Positions 1 through 6,838 of a DNA stretch of 9,453 nucleotides are shown here, piece by piece. Location: positions 1 through 9,453 of the forward strand of contig JAFYNW010000419.1 in assembly GCA_017547995.1 (NCBI GenBank), read 5' to 3'. Below the pieces are notes generated by a model. That model was not told the DNA's origin. It was given only the letters and a program-made list of their open reading frames with translations, and ran no database searches. Position 1 is the first letter of the stretch. Every line of letters begins with the position of its first letter. Origin of the DNA: Clostridia bacterium. GTDB taxonomy: Bacteria; Bacillota; Clostridia; Oscillospirales; Butyricicoccaceae. The translations under genes and the position numbers were made by a program.

Positions 1-1
1 C

Positions 2-235
2 CTTCTCGGTATGAAAAACGTGGCGGCAGGTGCTGGTATGGGCACTTCAGGTCTTGTCGGTCAGGTCACGACGTACATCACAATGTCGCCTGAATTGGGC
101 TCGACTGTAACCCTTATTTACATCGGCGTCCTTCATTTCCTTCTTCCTGCGGTGCTCGCTCTCGCCATCGACAATATGATGAGAAGAGCAGGCTACGTAA
201 GAGGCTCCGATATGAAGCTTCACGACATAAAATAA
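2..235 (+). CDS. PTS EIIC-like membrane protein, C-terminal fragment
   Basis: The reading frame is open from the window edge (LLG before the first Met at 11) to TAA at 233-235, so this is the 3' end of a longer gene and the Met at 11 is internal. The visible 77 residues hold the glycine-rich stretch GAGMGTSGLVGQ, then a hydrophobic helix (IYIGVLHFLLPAVLALAI) and a short basic, charged tail. This matches my recollection of the C-terminal end of the PTS EIIC-type family Pfam PF13303 (PTS_EIIC_2), which are multi-pass membrane proteins of the sugar phosphotransferase type. Substrate and any partner EIIA/EIIB cannot be judged from this piece. No terminator lies directly after the stop; the first one downstream is at 346-377, beyond a new promoter. 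Family assignment is fairly secure; transport function is inferred from the family. Confidence 0.75.
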   Translation, partial: LLGMKNVAAGAGMGTSGLVGQVTTYITMSPELGSTVTLIYIGVLHFLLPAVLALAIDNMMRRAGYVRGSDMKLHDIK

Positions 236-262
236 ATATTTATCCGACTTTCAAATGAAATA

Positions 263-291
263 GTGACAAACGCAAAAAAGTGTGATATAAT
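263..291 (+). promoter_or_regulatory. Sigma-A promoter upstream of degV leader
   Basis: The -35 box is GTGACA (263-268, 5 of 6 matches to TTGACA). A 17-bp spacer leads to a perfect -10 TATAAT (286-291), preceded by TG at 283-284 (extended -10). Transcription should begin near 298-300, just before the GGGACA hairpin. The downstream terminator at 346-377 would interrupt this transcript before degV unless read through. Confidence 0.8.
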
Positions 292-298
292 ATCTACA

Positions 299-377
299 AT
301 GGGACACTGTGAACCAAATGTCCCAAAACACACGTTTGCAATCCCGGCGGTATATCGTGTGACGTACCGCCTTTTTT
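299..377 (+). ncRNA. Candidate structured leader (attenuator) or ~80-nt sRNA before degV
   Basis: Between the promoter at 263-291 and degV at 434 the predicted RNA has two hairpins. The first is GGGACA (301-306) paired with TGTCCC (319-324) around a 12-nt loop. The second is the terminator at 346-377. CACACG (329-334), between them, is an exact reverse complement of CGTGTG (356-361) inside the terminator loop, allowing a pseudoknot or a competing fold. TCCC (342-345) could also replace 321-324 as partner of GGGA (301-304). This layout fits either conditional readthrough into degV or a free small RNA. I do not recognise a known riboswitch class, and the existence of the RNA is inferred from these elements only. 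Confidence 0.45.
346..377 (+). terminator. Intrinsic terminator in degV leader
   Basis: GGCGGTA (346-352) pairs perfectly with TACCGCC (365-371) around a 12-nt loop and is followed at once by six T (372-377). It lies after the promoter at 263-291 and 56 bp before degV, so it may control entry into degV, end a small RNA, or also stop readthrough from the PTS gene. Confidence 0.8.
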
Positions 378-433
378 ACACATATCAGCTCTGTTTTACG
401 AGCATGTCAATAATCCCGTAAAGGAGAACAAAA

Positions 434-1294
434 ATGAGCAATTTCATTATTATGACAGACAGTACAACTGACTTCGATAAGGAATTTTTCGAAAGAACAG
501 GTGTGTCCCATCATCCACACGGCTTTATCATGGATGGTAAGGAATATAAAGACAGATTCTGGCAGGATATGAGCGCGGAAGACTATTGCGCTGCACTCAA
601 GAAGGGCGCTAACGTCACAACCTCCATGCCTGAAATGCATCTTATGGAAGAAGTCGCAGAAAAGGCTTTCAAGGAAGGCAAGGATGCTATGTATATCAGC
701 TTCTCCTCACAGCTTTCCGGTACATATAACGTGGCTTGCATGGTAGCGGCTGACCTTATGGAAAAGTATCCTGAAAGAAAGATGGTCGTCATCGATTCCA
801 AGTGTGCTACACAGGGCCAGGGTATCCTCGTCCAGATGGCTGTAAAGATGCGTGACGAAGGCAAGAACGTCGAAGAAGTTGCTGAAGTACTCAACGTTGA
901 AAGAGAAAAAATCTATCATTTCTTCACAGTTGACGACCTTATGCACCTCAAGCGCGGCGGCAGACTTTCTGCTACAAGCGCTGTTGTAGGCACACTCGTA
1001 GGCATCAAGCCTATCCTTCATATGTCTGACGAAGGCAAGCTCGAAACTATCGCAAAGGTACGCGGCAAGAACAATGCCCTCAATGAGTTTGTCAAGATGG
1101 TACTCGATAAGAATGACGAATCGACAGACACAGTATATCTTTTCCACGTTGCAGCGGAAGAAACAGCAAATAACGTTGCTGAAAAGCTTATGGCAGGCGG
1201 CGTAAAGAAGGTACATATCTATCAGCTTGGCCCAAGCATTTCCGCACACCTTGGTACAGGTGCTTTCGGTGCGCTTTTCCACAGCGAAAAGTAA
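434..1294 (+). CDS. DegV family fatty-acid-binding protein
   Basis: A 286-aa cytosolic protein of typical DegV length. It shows the N-terminal DSTTD (9-13), TTSMP (62-66, the TSxP-type ligand motif), SFSSQLSGTYN (89-99), the central LKRGGRLSATSA (172-183) with GIKPIL behind it, and GPSISAHLGTGAFG (266-279). DegV/FakB proteins bind a single fatty acid; in many Gram-positives they present it to the kinase FakA, giving acyl phosphate for phospholipid synthesis. No fakA-like gene is in the window, so kinase partnership is inference. The start is fixed by AAGGAG at 421-426, seven bases before ATG. It stands alone, between a leader terminator (346-377) and its own terminator (1349-1373), so its expression may depend on readthrough of the leader. 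No missing key motif is seen. The ligand (chain length, saturation) cannot be read from sequence. Confidence 0.93.
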   Translation: MSNFIIMTDSTTDFDKEFFERTGVSHHPHGFIMDGKEYKDRFWQDMSAEDYCAALKKGANVTTSMPEMHLMEEVAEKAFKEGKDAMYISFSSQLSGTYNVACMVAADLMEKYPERKMVVIDSKCATQGQGILVQMAVKMRDEGKNVEEVAEVLNVEREKIYHFFTVDDLMHLKRGGRLSATSAVVGTLVGIKPILHMSDEGKLETIAKVRGKNNALNEFVKMVLDKNDESTDTVYLFHVAAEETANNVAEKLMAGGVKKVHIYQLGPSISAHLGTGAFGALFHSEK

Positions 1295-1348
1295 TATACA
1301 GTATTTTACAGAAAAAACATCTTTGCAGACACGACAATAAGTATTTCA

Positions 1349-1373
1349 GGGAGGCTTCACGGCCTCCCTTTTT
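1349..1373 (+). terminator. Intrinsic terminator after degV
   Basis: GGGAGGC (1349-1355) pairs with GCCTCCC (1362-1368) around a 6-nt loop and is followed by five T (1369-1373). It lies about 55 bp after the degV stop and ends a monocistronic degV transcript. Confidence 0.9.
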
Positions 1374-1388
1374 GTGTATTTCTATAAT

Positions 1389-1462
1389 ATTTTCCCAAAA
1401 AGAAACACAATATATGTGGTAACTTATAAAAATATGAAATTAAAGCATTTTTTGGGTAAAAT
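1389..1462 (+). promoter_or_regulatory. Imperfect inverted repeat upstream of ppdK promoter
   Basis: ATTTTCCCAAAAA (1389-1401) is the reverse complement of TTTTTGGGTAAAAT (1449-1462) apart from one inserted T. The right arm ends four bases before the -35-like box of ppdK. This could be an operator or a spaced protein-binding pair, but the arms are AT-rich, so chance is possible. I do not recognise a regulator motif. Confidence 0.3.
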
Positions 1463-1465
1463 GTG

Positions 1466-1494
1466 TTGTCTTTTCTTTTTATATATGGTATAAT
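1466..1494 (+). promoter_or_regulatory. ppdK promoter P1 (extended -10)
   Basis: A weak -35-like TTGTCT (1466-1471) is followed by a 17-bp spacer and a perfect TATAAT (1489-1494), with TG at 1486-1487 making an extended -10. Predicted start is near 1501. Confidence 0.75.
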
Positions 1495-1500
1495 AGCAGA

Positions 1501-1509
1501 TGATATAAT
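1501..1509 (+). promoter_or_regulatory. Second extended -10 box for ppdK (P2)
   Basis: TGATATAAT (1501-1509) repeats the extended -10 pattern 15 bp after P1. No recognisable -35 lies 17 bp upstream (1481-1486 is ATATAT), so it would act as an extended -10-only promoter or modify P1. Predicted start is near 1516. Confidence 0.5.
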
Positions 1510-1549
1510 AGCATTAAACTGTAATTACAACAAAAGGAGATAAAGAACA

Positions 1550-4174
1550 ATGCCAAAATTTGTTTATCAGTTCAGAGAAGGCAACGGCACAATGCGTGAA
1601 CTTCTCGGCGGTAAGGGCGCAAACCTTGCTGAAATGACAAGCCTCGGTATGCCTGTTCCACAGGGCTTTACAATCACAACTGAAGCTTGCACAAAGTACT
1701 ACGAAGACGGCGAAGTTATCGCACCAGAAATCGTAGACGAAATCATGGAAGGCCTCAAGGAAATGGAAGCTATCACAGGCAAGAAGTTCGGTGACCTCGA
1801 AAACCCACTTCTCGTTTCTGTACGTTCCGGTTCCAGAGCTTCTATGCCTGGTATGATGGACACAATCCTCAACCTCGGTCTCAACGACGACGTTGTTGAA
1901 GCATTTGCAAAGAAGACAAATAACCCACGTTTCGCATACGACTCCTACAGACGTTTCATCCAGATGTACTCTGACGTTGTTATGGAAGTTGGTAAGAAGT
2001 ACTTCGAAGTACTCATCGACGAAATGAAGGAAAAGAAGGGCGTTAAGCTCGACACAGAACTCACAGCTGAAGACCTCAAGGAACTCGCAAACCAGTTCAA
2101 GGCTGAATATAAGGCAAAGCTCGGCGTAGACTTCCCAAGCGATGCTAAGGAACAGCTCATGGGCGCTGTTAAGGCTGTTTTCCGTTCCTGGAACAACCCA
2201 CGTGCTATCGTATACCGTCGTATGAACGATATCCCTGGCAGCTGGGGTACAGCAGTTAACATCCAGTCCATGGTATTCGGTAACATGGGTGAAACATCCG
2301 GTACAGGTGTTGCTTTCACACGTAACCCATCCACAGGTGAAAAGGTTCTCTACGGCGAATTCCTTATGAACGCACAGGGCGAAGACGTTGTTGCTGGTAT
2401 CCGTACACCACAGTCCATCCAGCAGCTCGCTGACACAAACCCAGCTGTTTACGCAGAATTCGTAGCAATCGCTGACAAGCTCGAAAAGCACTACGGCGAT
2501 ATGCAGGATATGGAATTCACAATCGAAGACGGCAAGCTCTACATGCTCCAGACACGTAACGGTAAGAGAACAGCTCACGCTGCTCTTAAGATCGCTGTTG
2601 ATCTCGTTAACGAAGGCATGGCAACTAAGGAAGAAGCTCTTCTCAAGGTTGATCCAAAGCAGCTCGACGCACTTCTCCACCCACAGTTCGACGCTGAATC
2701 CCTCAAGGCTGCTAAGCCAGTAGCAAAGGGTCTCCCAGCATCCCCAGGTGCTGCAACAGGCCGTGCATACTTCACAGCTGAAAAGGTTAAGGAAGAAGCA
2801 AAGAACGGTAAGGTAGTTCTCGTTCGTCTCGAAACATCCCCAGAAGATATCGAAGGTATGGATGCTGCTCAGGGCGTTCTCACAGTTCGTGGCGGTATGA
2901 CATCTCACGCAGCTGTTGTTGCTCGTGGTATGGGTACATGCTGTGTTGCTGGTTGCGGCGACATCAAGATGCACGAAGAAGAAGGCTACTTCATGATCGG
3001 TGACATCCGCGTTAACGAAGGCGACCACATCTCCATCGATGGTTCCACAGGTAACGTTTACATCGGCGAAATCAAGACAGTTGAAGCTGAACTCGTTGGC
3101 GACTTCGGCACATTCATGAGCTGGGCTGACGAAGTACGTACACTCAAGGTTCGTACAAACGCTGACTCCCCAAGAGATGCTGAACAGGCAGTTCGCTTCG
3201 GCGCTGAAGGTATCGGCCTCTGCCGTACAGAACACATGTTCTTCGAAGGTGACAGAATCAAGGCTATCCGCGAAATGATCTGCTCCTCCACAGTAGAACA
3301 GCGTAAGGCAGCTCTCGCTAAGCTCCTCCCAATGCAGAGAGGCGACTTCGAAGGTCTCTTCATGGCTATGGGTGAAAGACCAGTTACAATCCGCTTCCTC
3401 GACCCACCTCTCCACGAATTCGTTCCAACAAACGAAGAAGATATCGTTGAACTTGCTAAGGAAATGAATATGGAAGTTGACGCAATCAAGACAATCATTG
3501 CTGACCTCCACGAATTCAACCCAATGCTCGGTCACCGTGGCTGCCGTCTTGCTATCACATACCCAGAAATCGCTGAAATGCAGACAACAGCTGTTATCGA
3601 AGCTGCTATCAACGTAAAGAAGCAGACAGGCTTCGATATCGTTCCTGAAATCATGATCCCACTCGTTGGCGAAGTTAAGGAACTCAAGTTCGTTAAGAAC
3701 GTTGTTACACGCGTTGCTGATGAAGTTATCGCTAAGTCCGGCATCGAAATGAAGTACATGGTTGGTACAATGATCGAAATCCCACGTGCTTGCGTAACAG
3801 CTGACGCTATCGCAGGTGAAGCAGAATTCTTCTCCTTCGGTACAAACGACCTTACACAGATGTCCTTCGGCTTCTCCCGTGACGACGTTGGTAAGATCCT
3901 CAACGCATACTACGAAGAAAAGATCCTCGAATCCGACCCATTCGCACGTCTCGACCAGACTGGTGTTGGTACACTCGTAAAGATGGCTGCTGAAAAGGGC
4001 CGTTCCGTACGTCCAAACATCAAGCTCGGTATCTGCGGCGAACACGGCGGTGACCCATCTTCCGTAGAATTCTGCCACAACGTTGGTCTTAACTACGTAT
4101 CCTGCTCCCCATACCGTGTTCCAATCGCACGTCTTGCAGCAGCTCACGCTAAGATCAAGGCAGACAGAAAGTAA
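1550..4174 (+). CDS. ppdK: Pyruvate, phosphate dikinase
   Basis: At 874 aa it is the length of the well-studied Clostridium symbiosum enzyme. It catalyses the reversible reaction ATP + Pi + pyruvate to AMP + PPi + PEP in the cytosol. Domains in order: N-terminal ATP-grasp (about 1-340; GGKGANLAEM 20-29, RSGSRASMPGMMDT 92-105), the swivelling phosphohistidine domain (about 390-510; GGMTSHAAVVARG with catalytic His453), and the PEP/pyruvate TIM barrel (about 515-874). Barrel residues R559, R615, E743, N766 (FGTNDLTQ) and C829 (GICGEHGG) sit two positions below the C. symbiosum numbers R561, R617, E745, N768 and C831, and His453 matches H455, so the active site is intact. Start: ATG ten bases after AAAGGAG (1533-1539). 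Thr is nearly always ACA, Pro nearly always CCA, and TTA, CTA and TCA are absent over almost the whole gene, which points to high expression. It is monocistronic, with tandem promoters. Confidence 0.98.
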   Translation: MPKFVYQFREGNGTMRELLGGKGANLAEMTSLGMPVPQGFTITTEACTKYYEDGEVIAPEIVDEIMEGLKEMEAITGKKFGDLENPLLVSVRSGSRASMPGMMDTILNLGLNDDVVEAFAKKTNNPRFAYDSYRRFIQMYSDVVMEVGKKYFEVLIDEMKEKKGVKLDTELTAEDLKELANQFKAEYKAKLGVDFPSDAKEQLMGAVKAVFRSWNNPRAIVYRRMNDIPGSWGTAVNIQSMVFGNMGETSGTGVAFTRNPSTGEKVLYGEFLMNAQGEDVVAGIRTPQSIQQLADTNPAVYAEFVAIADKLEKHYGDMQDMEFTIEDGKLYMLQTRNGKRTAHAALKIAVDLVNEGMATKEEALLKVDPKQLDALLHPQFDAESLKAAKPVAKGLPASPGAATGRAYFTAEKVKEEAKNGKVVLVRLETSPEDIEGMDAAQGVLTVRGGMTSHAAVVARGMGTCCVAGCGDIKMHEEEGYFMIGDIRVNEGDHISIDGSTGNVYIGEIKTVEAELVGDFGTFMSWADEVRTLKVRTNADSPRDAEQAVRFGAEGIGLCRTEHMFFEGDRIKAIREMICSSTVEQRKAALAKLLPMQRGDFEGLFMAMGERPVTIRFLDPPLHEFVPTNEEDIVELAKEMNMEVDAIKTIIADLHEFNPMLGHRGCRLAITYPEIAEMQTTAVIEAAINVKKQTGFDIVPEIMIPLVGEVKELKFVKNVVTRVADEVIAKSGIEMKYMVGTMIEIPRACVTADAIAGEAEFFSFGTNDLTQMSFGFSRDDVGKILNAYYEEKILESDPFARLDQTGVGTLVKMAAEKGRSVRPNIKLGICGEHGGDPSSVEFCHNVGLNYVSCSPYRVPIARLAAAHAKIKADRK

Positions 4175-4180
4175 TTATCA

Positions 4181-4210
4181 GCTTAATATAGCTTAATAAT
4201 ACTTAAAAAC
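4181..4210 (+). repeat. Short degenerate tandem repeat after ppdK
   Basis: Three 10-nt units follow the ppdK stop: GCTTAATATA, GCTTAATAAT and ACTTAAAAAC. The first two share eight bases; the third is degenerate. No function is evident; it is simply AT-rich spacer before the terminator hairpin. Confidence 0.4.
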
Positions 4211-4219
4211 TTCACATAA

Positions 4220-4257
4220 CTGGGCGGAAATTATTTTCCGCCCGGTATATGTGTTTT
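4220..4257 (+). terminator. Terminator hairpin after ppdK
   Basis: GGGCGGAAA (4222-4230) pairs perfectly with TTTCCGCCC (4235-4243) around TTAT. One G-U and one C-G pair extend it to 4220-4245. The U tract is interrupted (TATATGTGTTTT), so it may leak and let some ppdK transcription enter the minD-like operon, for which I see no clear promoter of its own. Confidence 0.7.
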
Positions 4258-4278
4258 ATGGGGCAACACAATCAAGCG

Positions 4279-4301
4279 CGGACGACGTCTCCGACGGTCC
4301 G
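4279..4301. repeat. Small GC-rich hairpin repeat, copy A
   Basis: CGGAC (4279-4283) pairs with GTCCG (4297-4301), and inside it CGTC (4286-4289) pairs with GACG (4293-4296), leaving a 2-nt bulge and a TCC loop. Bases 4286-4301 match 9232-9247 at 15 of 16 positions. No T run follows on either strand, so it is not a terminator; it resembles a REP-like dispersed palindrome. Confidence 0.6.
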
Positions 4302-4361
4302 TAAAAAAGGCTTAAACCCATAAAAAAACAACTCATTTCCACACGAAAGGAGAAGGCGGCA

Positions 4362-5111
4362 ATGCTTGGTCAGGTTATTACAATTGCATCAGGCAAGGGC
4401 GGTACAGGTAAGACAAGTACTGCGGCAAACATCGCGGTTGCCCTTTGTGCCTATGGCGAAAAGGTGCTTCTTATCGATGCCGATATCGGTCTGCGCTGCC
4501 TTGATATCGTGCTCGGTATGTCGAGCTACGTGCTCTTTTCCTATGGCGACGTGATTTGCGGGAGAGCAACTCTCAAGCAGGCTGCAGTCACACATCCAAT
4601 CGTCAAAAATCTCTACCTGCTCACTGCTCCGGCAACCTTTGATGAAAAGGAAGCCTTCAGCCAGAAAAACATAAATGCCTTCCTGCGTTACGCAAGACGA
4701 CATTTCTCTTACATTATAATAGACTGTGCTGCCGGTATAGGCGGCGCAAACGTTGCCTTCGGCGGCTCGTCCGACAAGTGCATCATTGTTTCAACACCTG
4801 ATGAAACAGCCCTCCGCGGTGGTCAGATTATGGCAGACAAGCTTTTCGAAGCAGGCTGCGAGGAAATCAAGCTTGTTGTAAACCGCGTAAAGAAGGGCAC
4901 AATCGAAAAAGGTCATAGCCCTGACATTGACAGAGCTATGGACACAGCGGGGCTCGGTCTTCTTGGTATCGTACCTGAGGATAAGGATATTCCAAGATGT
5001 GCCAACACCCAGAAAATCCTGCTGCTCTATTCAGACGGCAAGGCTGTGAAAGCATATAATAACATTGCGAAAAGACTGATGGGCGAAAAAATTCGCCTGC
5101 TTAACATATAA
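4362..5111 (+). CDS. minD: MinD-like P-loop ATPase (short C-terminus)
   Basis: A 249-aa ATPase of the MinD/ParA class. Visible motifs are the deviant Walker A KGGTGKTS (12-19) with the signature Lys12, DADIGLRCLD (39-48, MinD usually D-x-DIGLRNLD), NLYLLTAP (83-90), Walker B IIIDCAAGIG (118-127; MinD usually has a Glu where Gly127 stands) and NR at 174-175. MinD dimerises on the membrane with ATP and directs MinC to block division near the poles. Membrane binding needs a C-terminal amphipathic helix; here the protein stops at GEKIRLLNI, roughly where that extension would begin, so the helix seems absent. No minC or minE is in the window. Start: ATG nine bases after AAAGGAG (4346-4352). It heads the five-gene run, with the mgsA-like gene 43 bp downstream, an order reminiscent of clostridial min-rodA-mgsA clusters. 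Family is secure; a classical Min role is less so. Confidence 0.85.
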   Translation: MLGQVITIASGKGGTGKTSTAANIAVALCAYGEKVLLIDADIGLRCLDIVLGMSSYVLFSYGDVICGRATLKQAAVTHPIVKNLYLLTAPATFDEKEAFSQKNINAFLRYARRHFSYIIIDCAAGIGGANVAFGGSSDKCIIVSTPDETALRGGQIMADKLFEAGCEEIKLVVNRVKKGTIEKGHSPDIDRAMDTAGLGLLGIVPEDKDIPRCANTQKILLLYSDGKAVKAYNNIAKRLMGEKIRLLNI

Positions 5112-5154
5112 TAGATACGTAAGGTCTATGGTTGGATCTTAAAAAGGAGGAAAT

Positions 5155-5556
5155 ATGAAAATCGCTTTGATCGCACAGAATCGTAAGAAAGAACTTATGG
5201 CACAGTTCTGTATTGCATACCGCGGCATTCTCGCTGAGCATGGCCTTTGTGCCACAGCTTCCACAGCAAAGGCTGTAAGTGATGCTACAGGACTTAAGAT
5301 TGAAAGCTTGCTCTCCGGTACGTCCGGCGGCATCGAACAGATTTCTGCAAGAGTTTCCTATGACGAGATCGACCTTGTCCTCGTATTCCGTGACCATACT
5401 GAAAAGTATGTTGAAAAGCCTGAGCTCATCGAGCTTATGCGACTCTGCGATATGAACAGCATTCCTGTCGCAACAAACCTTGCTACTGCAGAAGTGCTCA
5501 TCCTCGGTCTCTCCAGAGGTGACCTTGCATGGCGTGAAATTTTGAAATCTAACTAA
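5155..5556 (+). CDS. mgsA: Methylglyoxal synthase family protein, active site altered
   Basis: A 133-aa protein that aligns without gaps over most of its length to my recollection of Bacillus subtilis MgsA (MKIALIA start, ATGLKIE 44-50, SIPVATN 102-108, TAE 111-113). The family converts DHAP to methylglyoxal and phosphate. In E. coli numbering (offset 11), the catalytic Asp71 is Ile60, His19 is Gln8, Asp20 is Asn9, His98 is Glu87, Asp101 is Glu90, and the phosphate loop GTTG is ASTA (35-38). Asp91 (Asp80), Lys23 (Lys12) and Ser65-Gly66 (54-55) remain. So the fold is clear, but ordinary synthase activity is doubtful; it may be a ligand-binding or regulatory MGS-fold protein. Start: AAGGAGG (5144-5150) only four bases before ATG. 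It lies 43 bp after minD and 22 bp before hisS, and so is probably co-transcribed with them. It is likely to be annotated simply as methylglyoxal synthase. Confidence 0.85.
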   Translation: MKIALIAQNRKKELMAQFCIAYRGILAEHGLCATASTAKAVSDATGLKIESLLSGTSGGIEQISARVSYDEIDLVLVFRDHTEKYVEKPELIELMRLCDMNSIPVATNLATAEVLILGLSRGDLAWREILKSN

Positions 5557-5578
5557 TTTATATATAGAGAGGTAAAAC

Positions 5579-6838
5579 ATGGCAGTTAAGATTCAGAGAC
5601 CAAAGGGAACAGCCGACGTAATTCCGGGTGAAGTCCATCTCTGGCATTATATTGAAGAAATGCTCAAGGAAACAGCCCATCTCTTTGGCTTTGAAGAGAT
5701 GAGAACACCTGTTTTCGAACATACAGAAGTTTTCCAGCGTGGTGTTGGTGAAACAACAGACGTTGTACAGAAGGAAATGTACACATTCCTCGATAAGGGC
5801 GAACGCTCCATCACACTCAAGCCTGAAGGCACAGCGGGTACAGTACGCTCCTATCTCGAAAACGGTATCCATGGTAAGGGCGCACCATTCAAGTGCTTCT
5901 ATATCACACCTGTTTTCAGATATGAAAAGCCACAGGCAGGCAGACTCCGTGAACATCATCAGTTCGGCGTAGAATGCTTCGGTGCAGAATCCTTCAGCGC
6001 AGACAGCGAAATCATCTCCCTTGTTTATACGTTCCTCAAGAAGCTCTCCGTTGATTCCATCGTAAGAATCAACTCCATCGGTTGCCCTGAATGCAGACCG
6101 AACTACAATGAAAAGCTCAAGGAATATTTCCGTGCTCACGAAGATCAGCTTTGTGAAACATGCCGCGAACGTCTTGAAAAGAATCCTATGAGAATCATCG
6201 ACTGTAAGAGCCCTGTATGTAAGGGCATCGCAGAAAATGCTCCTCGTTCTATGGATTATCTCTGCGACGGCTGCCACGACCACTTCGAAGGCGTAAAGCA
6301 GAGCCTTGAAGATATGGGTATCCCATACGAAATCGACAAGAACATCGTTCGTGGTCTTGACTACTATACAAAGACAGTATTTGAATTCATCGGCACAGGC
6401 CTTGGTTCCCAGAGCACAGTTTGCGGCGGCGGTCGTTACGACGGTCTCGTTGAACAGCTCGGCGGTCCTAAGACAGCAGGCATCGGCTTCGGCTGCGGTC
6501 TCGAACGTCTTATCATGACAGCAAAGGCAGCCGGCCATCAGTTCCCTGAACCATTCTCCGTTGACATCGTTCTCGTTTCCGCTGACGAAGAAGGCGCAAG
6601 AAGATGCAGAAAGCTTGCATTTGAGCTCCGTCAGGCAGGTGTTTCCTGCGAAATCGACCTTTGCAACAGAGGTGTTAAGGCTCAGATGAAGCACGCAGAC
6701 AGAATTATGGCAAAGCACACTATCGTTATCGGCTCCACAGAGCTTGAAAATAACGAAGCAAATATTAAAATCATGGCAACAGGCGAAAGCGTTCCTGTTA
6801 AGCTCGATGCTGAAAGCATTGCAAAGGTGGTAAAATAA
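5579..6838 (+). CDS. hisS: Histidine--tRNA ligase
   Basis: A 419-aa class II aminoacyl-tRNA synthetase of normal length; it charges tRNA-His in the cytosol. Visible are the N-terminal RPKGTADVIPGE (7-18), motif 2 around FRYEKPQAGRLREHHQFG (113-130; Arg114, Glu116), a cysteine-rich insertion (CPEC 169-172, CETC 192-195, C209, C214, CDGC 229-232), the histidine motifs RGLDYYT (258-264) and GGGRYDGL (283-290), motif 3 GFGCGLERL (303-311) and the C-terminal anticodon-binding domain (about 328-419). Cysteine-rich insertions of this kind are usual in Firmicutes HisRS and may bind metal. Start: ATG after GAGAGG (5567-5572). The 22-bp gap upstream leaves no room for a T-box leader, so histidine-specific regulation is not apparent here. 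Its stop overlaps the gyrB start by one base, suggesting translational coupling. Confidence 0.97.
   Translation: MAVKIQRPKGTADVIPGEVHLWHYIEEMLKETAHLFGFEEMRTPVFEHTEVFQRGVGETTDVVQKEMYTFLDKGERSITLKPEGTAGTVRSYLENGIHGKGAPFKCFYITPVFRYEKPQAGRLREHHQFGVECFGAESFSADSEIISLVYTFLKKLSVDSIVRINSIGCPECRPNYNEKLKEYFRAHEDQLCETCRERLEKNPMRIIDCKSPVCKGIAENAPRSMDYLCDGCHDHFEGVKQSLEDMGIPYEIDKNIVRGLDYYTKTVFEFIGTGLGSQSTVCGGGRYDGLVEQLGGPKTAGIGFGCGLERLIMTAKAAGHQFPEPFSVDIVLVSADEEGARRCRKLAFELRQAGVSCEIDLCNRGVKAQMKHADRIMAKHTIVIGSTELENNEANIKIMATGESVPVKLDAESIAKVVK

Noticed and set aside
299..377. Known riboswitch (fluoride, ZTP, preQ1, guanidine, c-di-GMP) before degV
   Set aside because: None of the conserved core sequences I know for these classes is present; left as an unassigned leader.
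1514..4147. 877-aa open frame on the minus strand opposite ppdK
   Set aside because: It is in register with ppdK and exists because of codon bias; its translation is rich in Cys, Trp and Phe with no recognisable domain, while the + strand gene is unambiguous.
4279..4301. GC-rich hairpin as a terminator for ppdK or on the minus strand
   Set aside because: It is followed by TAAAAAA on the + strand, and on the minus strand the T run precedes the hairpin instead of following it.
5557..5578. T-box or other leader controlling hisS
   Set aside because: The gap after the mgsA-like gene is only 22 bp and holds just a ribosome site.
5558..6718. Long minus-strand open frame opposite hisS (also 707-1282 and 7273-8472 opposite degV and gyrB)
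   Set aside because: Same in-register shadow effect, no family motif, and low-complexity Cys-rich composition.
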